Positions 26,001 through 30,336 of a stretch of 32,890 nucleotides of DNA are shown piece after piece. The DNA lies in NCBI GenBank assembly GCA_018066075.1, contig JAGHSB010000062.1:1-32890 (forward strand), in the 5' to 3' direction. Position 1 is the stretch's first letter. The number at the start of each line of letters is the position of its first letter. The stretch is from Candidatus Treponema scatequi (lineage in GTDB: Bacteria > Spirochaetota > Spirochaetia > Treponematales > Treponemataceae). Made by a program: the position numbers and the translations under genes. The notes under the pieces are model-generated. The model was given only the letters and a program-made list of their open reading frames with translations, made no database searches and had not been told where the DNA came from.

Positions 26001-26998
26001 GTTCTATTTGCACCTGTTACAGAGCTTAAAAATTTTACAGGACCTGTTACGCCTGAATCAAATGTTGTGTCCCCTGTAAGTGTTACGGCACCGGTGTAAG
26101 ACTGTCCTGCGGTGCCAGTTGTTGTAATTGTTCCGTTGAGTATTGAAGTTCCATCTATAGATACGGATGTAGCTGTGATAGTTCCACTTGCAGTAATTGT
26201 ACTTGTTGCGGCTGCGGTGATTTTATTAATTGAAGAAGTGCCGGATAAATTGAGTGCTGCACCTGCTTCGATTACGAGTTCGCCGTTGAGTGTGATGTCA
26301 GTTGCAGAAGGATAATGTGCACATCCTGACGGGATTGTAACTGTTTCGAGATTTTCAAGCTGTGAGATGTCAGTAATTCCAAGCCAGTTTCCTGGTTTTG
26401 ACCAATCATCATCTATGGCACCGGTCCATTTTGTTCCTGTAATTGTAAGTCCTGCGGCGGCAGTAAACTGGTCAGGAGAACCTGTATATCCTGATAAATC
26501 AAGTTTACCGTCTCCTGTAATTTTTAAAGTACCGCCTGTTGACTTGATTGCGTTGTTGAGTTTTAAAACCCCGTTTGTACCAATGTTGATTGTAATTGTC
26601 TTGTTTGTACCAGTCTGGTTTTGCAGGTTGCCAATTGTGAGTGTTTTTCCATCTGAAACAGAAATAGTGATATTGCTGTCACTCTGTAATGTACCTATTT
26701 GGATGTCCTGATCTACTGTAACTGTAATTTCGTGATCTGCGTAAACAAATGCATTTGGATTTGCGGTAACTCCAGGAGCAGCTTCTGCATCTCGTTTTGT
26801 TCCACCATTTGTATCTGATGTTTTCCATGCTGCAGTGGACCATGAACAGTTGCTGTTTGTTGCTAACCAGTAATAATTGCCGTCAGCTCCCCACACATTT
26901 CCTGCCAAAGCACCAAAAATCAGTGCGGAAATGAGTAATTTCTTTGAGAATACTGTTCTTAAAAATTCCATCAACTTTCTATATATTAGAGAAAACAA
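17003..26998 (-). CDS. Giant secreted beta-helix-type repeat protein (adhesin-like), FlgD-like C-terminal domain
   Basis: About 3,331 aa. The start is set at the TTG at 26998, which has GGAGGA 7 nt upstream; ATG at 26971 is the alternative, and an in-frame ATG at 27097 adds residues without secretion character. A signal peptide (LLISALIFGALAGNVWG) follows. The body is rich in Thr, Ser, Asn and Gly, with almost no Cys. W...NW units mark module starts near 26.85, 26.4, 25.55, 23.98 and 22.40 kb; the last three modules are spaced about 1.57 kb and share YPG, G-x-I-x-YS-x-x-GRI and NLxVSG elements. A TTxxQTYTG unit recurs about eight times. Predicted right-handed beta-helix. Residues beyond about 2,650 are non-repetitive, and the last 65 (GNLRVIIMTADG to VMVVK) resemble a FlgD-type Ig domain. 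No autotransporter barrel, LPXTG or transmembrane anchor is visible. Role inferred: surface adhesin. Confidence 0.85.
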   Translation of the reverse strand: MFSLIYRKLMEFLRTVFSKKLLISALIFGALAGNVWGADGNYYWLATNSNCSWSTAAWKTSDTNGGTKRDAEAAPGVTANPNAFVYADHEITVTVDQDIQIGTLQSDSNITISVSDGKTLTIGNLQNQTGTNKTITINIGTNGVLKLNNAIKSTGGTLKITGDGKLDLSGYTGSPDQFTAAAGLTITGTKWTGAIDDDWSKPGNWLGITDISQLENLETVTIPSGCAHYPSATDITLNGELVIEAGAALNLSGTSSINKITAAATSTITASGTITATSVSIDGTSILNGTITTTGTAGQSYTGAVTLTGDTTFDSGVTGPVKFLSSVTGANRTLTLKGATTYSGNITVNKWNNEGYTVLYETGKTPTVTVSSEVNGNNTFYNLTAGSGSTSITFEAGKTQTVNGTFTVSGSAASKTTIQSSTADTKWNLKVAADKAEITNAIIKDTQITDSVVIYLGSDKGCIYGGNSTTSNDGLMISSDYQWKTTAVDNTVVNPANWSVYDGSTYIDAVVPPYTSDDKITIQSSNKNPDFGEAQDFTCKSLTLKNTGANFKISSAKNIIVTEGSITNYGKIIYSSTGRITNSSGDIIMDGAHGTVEYTTGAGQISNCNGTGENDYYNLIVSATLPFEGGHQITIGHDFTLENDCDIGAGGQSLHIAGASSIGGNITTGHSQTYGGAVTFTTASSELLATNSGTDTSGNPYRTYFGSTITGKTGGTALTFNDAAFSSSTTMTNISTLTVNETTANSGTITTTGAQTYTGAVTNTGTINVPNTGNGTTAISFNSDYNGTDGSLIGNLTSNPAIKFNGGDVTFGTFTHNGDKLLFSTGTTNINSNVTAQNFEISTGATVTGKSATITVQNNWTGTGTFTPNTSTVIVGGNITGNNNFTNLTINGTGTSSILGQHTIDTFECTAAGKTLSFEAGKKQTISTKLQIQGTAANPITLQSSTDGTPWQIDCSSVAAANKTVSYATVKDSTADISKITAANSISLGNNTNWIIAGTYRWTGHSSDAWALAENWSVLQFNGSYAQAATYPGQFGTADTAYISSAYLETGKDYPSHSTTADIIIDNLIIGDATHTGKLTLSSSGSIRLVTASTFKNYGTIIYSSSGRIKNNAATPAVISDAANGTVEFSGSSATVDNIGTGDDYNNLVISGSVTLGDAIKVHGTFKNTAVITAGTSLEVTGTSSIGANITTTGNQTFTGAASLTAATVSLNAGTGTTKFNSTLTGPATATALTIQNVNFAGAVTNISTLTVNGTTDNAGTITTTGAQTYTGAVTNTGTINVPNITGNGVIFNGGFSGGTLAESTSADTNIVFAGGAVTIGTFNNTNNTVVFGDNANITLNADGKTFKNIKVDTNTHSLTLTNGNTINVSGNWVHTSGTVTATGTTLKVDGNVSGTNAFNNLELKGNLAGNHTITKLTITGAAASNSNITGSNTIGTFVCSTGKKTITFTAGTTQRVNTALTLSASAGNEINLQSSTAGTKWKIDASAATKNVSNVKVKDSESLTDIIEASSSLSLGNNVNWIIAQNFVWTGASSTAWTTAGNWKTTFNGADAANPATEYPGQLSTEDTVTIGATATNQPTFSTAEITIKSLSINDAARIFTFSSASDIKVKDGTITNKGKIVYSNTGRIKNNEATPAVIMDATQGTVEFAGTGLTIDDINATGNDYHNLVVSGTATLNGDIKAGGTLTTTAAITAGTSLEVTGTSSIGANITTTNKQTYTGNSTLTANVTLKSTSAADANKVIQFTNNLNSDATPRDLSVTGKLITKIVGNNKHLNKLEVTGNFESLTGQTGSVYCDDDFTISGTAVFRGNVNAKNVSVADATTFGYATAKITTTENQTYTGPAVQNTNETNSTLKLISTSATGTVTFGSTLDRYDTATPNLEIGDATNATKAIFNNNVANFTSLKVYGPTVLQGTITSIQTTSAQTYTGEVTAENDIVLTAGAASAITLSSSYTAVTGKDLTINSGLTTQTGPLTVTDLTLNNASTYTNTTAAAVISVNDITINSTSQVTFGTNKITANKITVAATGAKFTQTGANPEANTQTVAYLDNSGSMVWDSSAAGGSLTITGTGTDVIKSSDINHLIVFNQKNVTIGTAYISGIFYDLTIPAGITFTNNLAIVVRRNLTINGTYADNSKTLYLGQFTSGGTSYTSIAGTIGGSTTANPVNLGAVTINQQTTAKTFNLPLSITTLTCQDATATAGDLNFTKNITVANAATGTAALTTKSNYIFGSAGSPVTVNFQKGVAFNQPRGVSLNGTFKASTSGGIDINGTLTLTGNSTIETTSTGAAGKIKLVTVTGTTSELSITPTAGNIEISSTVSVAKMTVSNSSSFIAGGNITATNGFTLTGNGSGTIKNKISTANSDILFNSAAASAGVITLNGNTTFETGTGSGNVILNQPFSSNGAHTFEISTGTGDILIESSIGTATQALGAITLKGNTFISNTSVINSGTANITVGTDAAPKDLYISARNGTTAQDVTFKAGTLDVKGNIALFNGNVTLNANMTAGKDIILLKGNVNSMYKDSQSNISNLFDYHNSLRTADNKLCPPSLVYTAPGSATPTASKYPERFPDSATHTITHTGDNTYISSLTGFAGKTITAKQNFYDNGVNLTSTAAWDLKIKANDNARDSFAEAYNASISYCKVSCTTTNGFAWLSAGENCTNSGNNNTEPDDEIRYNLNPTVITGVYTRTLTGVSFQHPKILTNNSSYSASEGRTTGPEIPNFSGTYSVRDNVIRIEFVRNDDINKHTLIENSNNEITRAMTNFPSGRTIKVNGSNKTFETGKAYIDAECTESTDGKGDLAVFYIKATDITWNLSATGINAGADSDSHGDHQSNTTDLTIERAFAEAFYTLTDHHKNRISNYKAAPTSTPSDAEGFRFTATATRCATNDMYISFAIADFTSNAIYLFFDQPVAFDNNIWNDDGQANRTKTAIKIISAIGSTTAVRTVDSVEQIPNTQYGLKLTLNQPLTYEMITHGILIQYGGSFLLENKIHSTHQVAKVVRDGETHCISDVITNCVEVQYAYDNRNDTYIDSTGGLAPEDSIVMRNFTGEGRNNKVFSDKDITLVTKNVAPKDGGNNDAPFTYKLVADITPTPYSDGTLFNEYSGRKTRFWFPSYSQGGTNYTAPISGFAQTRNLSTNITTSDSEYIDITPVAGSTTITYLFHNFHENTPCLNWPSGSNVNFFFEATRNGTSYTINHKYQAGSGEITPLYCLRLKDPLDPTSIDLWSFIMSEPKRQRGGATIYSNVINAANKDFCTLEVDMPKDGNLRVIIMTADGNIVKYLENGRQTRGLHYYYWNGTNNAGDTVARGIYFIRVVGPDIEETRKVMVVK
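21855..23496 (-). repeat. Near-identical 75-bp pair inside the giant gene, 1.57 kb apart
   Basis: The block from 21855 to about 21930 and the block from 23421 to about 23496 differ at only a few bases, including shared third-codon positions. Both encode the same TSSIGANITTT-type element. The offset of 1,566 bp matches the module period of the encoded protein. Confidence 0.75.
23148..24806 (-). repeat. Near-identical 120-bp pair inside the giant gene, 1.54 kb apart
   Basis: The block 23148 to about 23270 and the block 24687 to about 24806 are almost the same, with scattered changes. Both encode the TLTVN..TTGAQTYTGAVTNTGTINVPN element. Such similarity at DNA level points to recent duplication or gene conversion between modules. 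Confidence 0.8.
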
Positions 26999-27005
26999 AA
27001 CGCTT

Positions 27006-27032
27006 TCCTCCGGTCCTAACGATATAATTATA
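27006..27032 (-). promoter_or_regulatory. -10 box and ribosome site that set the giant gene start
   Basis: On the minus strand TATAAT (27032-27027) predicts transcription from about 27020; GGAGGA (27011-27006) then lies 7 nt before an in-frame TTG at 26998. TTCCGA 17 bp upstream of the -10 is a weak -35. The ATG at 26971 has only GAAAG 3 nt before it, so TTG is the better start. Confidence 0.55.
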
Positions 27033-27096
27033 CTACTTCTTTTCAATTGTCGGAATTTTAAAGAGGTGACCTTAGAAAAATCATTCGTTCTTCTCA

Positions 27097-27115
27097 ATAG
27101 AAAGTTTCTTTCTAT
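27097..27115. promoter_or_regulatory. Perfect palindrome in the divergent spacer, candidate operator
   Basis: Arms atagaaag (27097-27104) and ctttctat (27108-27115) around ttt. The half-site ctttctata at 27108-27116 recurs in the same orientation at 26975-26983, just upstream of the ATG at 26971 of the giant gene (complementary strand). The palindrome lies between the giant gene and the divergent phosphodiesterase gene and overlaps a plus-strand TATAAT at 27113-27118. Confidence 0.5.
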
Positions 27116-27138
27116 AATATTCCACTAAAAAAATAAAA

Positions 27139-27168
27139 TTTGCCCGTTCCAAATTCCTGTGTTATCAT
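27139..27168 (+). promoter_or_regulatory. Promoter of the EAL phosphodiesterase gene, near-leaderless
   Basis: TTGCCC (27139-27144), 18 bp, TATCAT (27163-27168); predicted start near 27175, 5 nt before the ATG at 27180. No Shine-Dalgarno is seen. The TATAAT at 27113-27118 is an alternative that would give a leader of about 55 nt. Confidence 0.45.
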
Positions 27169-27179
27169 AAAATTCACTT

Positions 27180-29453
27180 ATGCCGAAACCTTACAACTAC
27201 GGTCCACATCACAAAACTCTCACCCGCCGAATGGCCAAGTATCTCTGCTTTTTTGTAAGTGGAATTATCATCATCGGCTTTCTCACGTCGGTTGCAGTCT
27301 ATAGTGTTAACCTGATGCGCAAGTATACGGAACAGTCAATCAGACATTCATCTGAGATGCTCGTTCATGAATATGGTCTTGTTTCAAAATATCTTTACGA
27401 AGAGACATGCTCAGAATTAAAGCAGTTTTCAAAAAACAGACAGTTTGCCGGGTTAAAAACTCATGCGCAGAGAGTTGAATGGTTTAATTCTCATTTAAAT
27501 CAGAAGCCTGATTTTTTCTGCAACATCGGCTATGCAACTTTGACTGGCGACGCAATTGCTGCAAATAACGTTATAATAGATGTAAGTGACCGTCCTTATT
27601 TTACTGAAATTGTTTCGGGCAATAAAATTGAAACGATTCACGGGCCTTATATTTGCCGCGCTACTGGTGAAACTGTCATCGTTGTTTCGCAGGGTGTTTA
27701 TGATTTAGGGGGAACTTTACAGGGTGTCATGTTCTGTTCTGTTAAGCTTTCAACTCTTGCGATGCTTACAGAAAAGCTCGACATTAAAAATGACGGCCGC
27801 TTCTTTATAATCGGTGACGACGGAAAATTTATCTGTCATTATGACCAGCGTTATCTCGGTCAGACTTATGTTCCGTCGAGTGAAAAATATAAAGCATTCA
27901 ATTCGCAGTATTTCTTTGAAGCACGCCGCGGTGTATTTGAAACTATTTCATCAGAAGACCGCATCATTCAGGTTTATCTCGAAGCAATAGAAAAAACTCC
28001 TTTTACATGCGGAATCACAGTTGATACAGCCCGCGTATTTGCAACGTTCAATCAGTTTAGAACACTCATCATTTCGGTTGTGTTCATCACTGTGATGCTC
28101 ATCTGTCTTTTGACTTACATTTCAACTTTGTTCCTTAATATGACAACTCTTCGCGAAGGATATTACGACCAGCTTACAAATCTCTGGACTCGTCCGAAGT
28201 TTGAAAAAGAAGCTCAGAATATGCTCGACAGAAATAAAGGTGCGCGCTTTGTCCTCATGGAAATGGATTTCAGAGGCTTTAAGTTCTTGAACCAGAGTTT
28301 CGGAAGCGAAGAAGCAAACAAAGTTTTGGTGGAATATTCAAAAGCGATTTTAACTTACTGTAAAAAGATGGGTGCACTCTGTGGCCGTGGATATGCAGAC
28401 CACTTCTATCTGATTTCGAAAATCGATTCTGTAAATACTTTCCTCGAAGATCTTGATGATGTCGTTCAGGAATTTGAAGATGCAATTTCTCCTCTCGAAC
28501 TTCCCGCTCATCCAAAATACGGAATTACTTTTGTGCTTCCTGAAAGAACTTTCTACAATGACAATAAGACAATTCAGGATTTGATCGGCGAAGCATCTTA
28601 CGCAAAGGGAACAATCAAGGAAAACATCCTTCAGGTATATGCAATTTACTCAAGCCTTATGGCAGAGACAATCGAAAGGGAACAGCGCATCGAACGTCAT
28701 ATGGAAAAGGCTCTGGACCGCGGCGAGTTCTATGTAATGTACCAGCCAAAGATTTCTCTTACAGATGACAAGATTCAGGGTGCAGAAGCCCTCGTAAGAT
28801 GGAACAGCTCAAATCCAAAACTCGGTGAGCTCAGTCCTGGAGATTTCGTTCCTGTATTTGAAAGAAACGGATTTATCGTTCAGCTCGACTTTGAAGTTTA
28901 CGAAATGGTTTTCAAGTTCCTTCGTGAACAGATCAATCTTGGAAATCCTGTTGTTCCGATTTCGGTAAACATGTCACGCAACCATTCAAACCCTGATAAG
29001 TTTGTAAGGGAATTTGTAAGACGATTCAACAAATATGATTTGCCGCCAAACTTGATTGAAATTGAAATTCTCGAACGCGCTTCAGAAGGCGACGCATACA
29101 ATCTCATTCGTGTAACTGAAAAACTTCACCAGTACGGATTTAGCGTTGCAATGGACGACTTCGGAAGCGGACAGTCTTCTCTCAATATGTTAAACGAAGT
29201 TCCAATCGATGTGCTTAAGTTTGACCAGAACTTCTTGCGCCGTGAAAACACAAAGACAGGTCATCAGAAGATGATTACAACTTTGATCGAACTTGGAAAA
29301 CAGCTTAACAAAAAAACTCTCTTCGAAGGCGTAGAAACAGAAGAACAGCGTGACATGCTCAAGGAATTAAACTGCGATCAGGTTCAGGGTTACTTCTATT
29401 CAAAGCCTCTCTACGAAAAAGACTTTGTTGAATTTGTAAAACAGCACAGATAA
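27180..29453 (+). CDS. Membrane Cache-GGDEF(degenerate)-EAL c-di-GMP phosphodiesterase
   Basis: 757 aa. Transmembrane helix at 21-42, periplasmic Cache-like sensor at 45-290 (DVSDRPYF and GPYICRATGE near 134-163 are typical), second helix at 297-318. The GGDEF domain (about 325-480) has GYADHF at 404-409 where GG[DE]EF should be and so should not cyclise GTP. The EAL domain (about 500-757) has all catalytic residues: E536 (EALVRW), N597, E628, D659/D660 (DDFGSG), K680, E716 and Q736 (QGYFYSKP). It should therefore hydrolyse c-di-GMP in response to an outside ligand. It is transcribed away from the giant surface protein gene, sharing a 180-bp regulatory spacer with it. Confidence 0.93.
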   Translation: MPKPYNYGPHHKTLTRRMAKYLCFFVSGIIIIGFLTSVAVYSVNLMRKYTEQSIRHSSEMLVHEYGLVSKYLYEETCSELKQFSKNRQFAGLKTHAQRVEWFNSHLNQKPDFFCNIGYATLTGDAIAANNVIIDVSDRPYFTEIVSGNKIETIHGPYICRATGETVIVVSQGVYDLGGTLQGVMFCSVKLSTLAMLTEKLDIKNDGRFFIIGDDGKFICHYDQRYLGQTYVPSSEKYKAFNSQYFFEARRGVFETISSEDRIIQVYLEAIEKTPFTCGITVDTARVFATFNQFRTLIISVVFITVMLICLLTYISTLFLNMTTLREGYYDQLTNLWTRPKFEKEAQNMLDRNKGARFVLMEMDFRGFKFLNQSFGSEEANKVLVEYSKAILTYCKKMGALCGRGYADHFYLISKIDSVNTFLEDLDDVVQEFEDAISPLELPAHPKYGITFVLPERTFYNDNKTIQDLIGEASYAKGTIKENILQVYAIYSSLMAETIEREQRIERHMEKALDRGEFYVMYQPKISLTDDKIQGAEALVRWNSSNPKLGELSPGDFVPVFERNGFIVQLDFEVYEMVFKFLREQINLGNPVVPISVNMSRNHSNPDKFVREFVRRFNKYDLPPNLIEIEILERASEGDAYNLIRVTEKLHQYGFSVAMDDFGSGQSSLNMLNEVPIDVLKFDQNFLRRENTKTGHQKMITTLIELGKQLNKKTLFEGVETEEQRDMLKELNCDQVQGYFYSKPLYEKDFVEFVKQHR

Positions 29454-29462
29454 TGCTATACT
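29434..29462 (+). promoter_or_regulatory. proC promoter within the end of the EAL gene
   Basis: TTGTAA (29434-29439), 17 bp, TATACT (29457-29462); predicted start near 29469 and a 23-nt leader with AGAGG before the ATG at 29492. The -35 lies in the last codons of the upstream gene. Confidence 0.6.
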
Positions 29463-29491
29463 AATTCTATCCAAAATAACAGAGGCTTTAT

Positions 29492-30283
29492 ATGCAGAAA
29501 ATCGGTTTTATCGGAATGGGAAACATGGCACAGGCCATCGCTCTCGGTTTTATAAATTCCACTAAAATAAAAAAAGAAAACATTTACGCATTTGCTCCAA
29601 ACCAGGACAAGCTCAAAAAAAATGCGGACAAAATAGGATTTAATCCTGTACCGGATGTAAAATCTGTCGTACAAATGTGTGATACATTGATTATGGCTTG
29701 CAAACCATATCAGATTGAAAGTGTTCTTTCAGAAGTAAAAGATCTTTTGAAAGGAAAGGCTTTGATCTCGATTGCAGCCGGATGGGTTTTTGAAACTTTT
29801 GAAAAAGTTCTTGATAAGAGTGTTCGCGTTCAGTGCATCATGCCGAATACTCCGGCGATGATTGGTGAAGGCGTCATGCTTTTTGAAAAGAAAAACTCGC
29901 TCGAGGAAAAAGAGCACGAAGAAGTAAAAGATCTTTTTACAAGTCTTGGAATTGTCGAAGAACTTGATTCTCATCTGATGGGAATCGGTGGTGCAATTTC
30001 TGGATGCGGTCCGGCTTTCATGGATGTGATTATGGAAGCATATGCAGATGCTGCAGTGAAATATGGAATTTCGCGTGACGCTGCATACAGATTGGTAAGT
30101 CAGACAATGGCCGGAAGTGCAAGACTTCAGCAGAAGACAGGAAGCCATCCAGGCGTTCTGAAAGATGCAGTCTGTTCTCCAAACGGAACTACAATCCGCG
30201 GAGTTGATGCACTTGAAAAAAATGGTGTACGCGGTGCATGTATTTCAAGCATCGATGTCATAATGGATTTTAAGAAAAAATAA
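29492..30283 (+). CDS. proC: Pyrroline-5-carboxylate reductase
   Basis: 263 aa, usual ProC length. It performs the last step of proline synthesis, reducing 1-pyrroline-5-carboxylate with NAD(P)H. The N-terminal nucleotide site is IGFIGMGNMAQAI (4-16), CIMPNTPAMIGEG follows mid-protein, and the C-terminal dimer/active-site helix bundle has SGCGPAFMDVIMEA, HPGVLKDAVCSPNGTTIRG, the ProC signature. AGAGG lies 6 nt before the ATG, with its own promoter in the end of the upstream gene. No proA or proB is in the window. It is convergent with the glycoside hydrolase gene; the 53-bp gap has an A8 run (T8 on the minus strand) but no strong stem. Confidence 0.96.
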   Translation: MQKIGFIGMGNMAQAIALGFINSTKIKKENIYAFAPNQDKLKKNADKIGFNPVPDVKSVVQMCDTLIMACKPYQIESVLSEVKDLLKGKALISIAAGWVFETFEKVLDKSVRVQCIMPNTPAMIGEGVMLFEKKNSLEEKEHEEVKDLFTSLGIVEELDSHLMGIGGAISGCGPAFMDVIMEAYADAAVKYGISRDAAYRLVSQTMAGSARLQQKTGSHPGVLKDAVCSPNGTTIRGVDALEKNGVRGACISSIDVIMDFKKK

Positions 30284-30336
30284 TTTAGAATCCGAGGAGA
30301 GAGTTTATAAAAAAAAGGTGTCACATTTAGCGTGTT

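Noticed and set aside
17400-26711. Many open frames on the plus strand opposite the giant gene, some over 100 codons
   Set aside because: They arise because Thr/Ser/Asn/Gly-rich codons read backwards as Val/Pro/Phe/Leu-rich frames with few stops. They lack ribosome sites and have monotonous composition.
26999-27097. N-terminal extension of the giant protein to the ATG at 27097
   Set aside because: The added residues are polar and would bury the signal peptide; the extension covers the predicted promoter and ribosome site.
14138-29453. A true Lap (LapD-LapG-LapA) system
   Set aside because: No LapG-type cysteine protease (DUF920), no LapA-type RTX or retention module and no TolC-type secretion genes are present; the phosphodiesterase keeps an active EAL, unlike LapD. 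Only a loose analogy remains.
30284-30336. Terminator between proC and the GH3 gene
   Set aside because: There is an A8/T8 run next to ggtgtcacatttagcgtgtt, but only 3-4 bp can pair, so no convincing stem exists.
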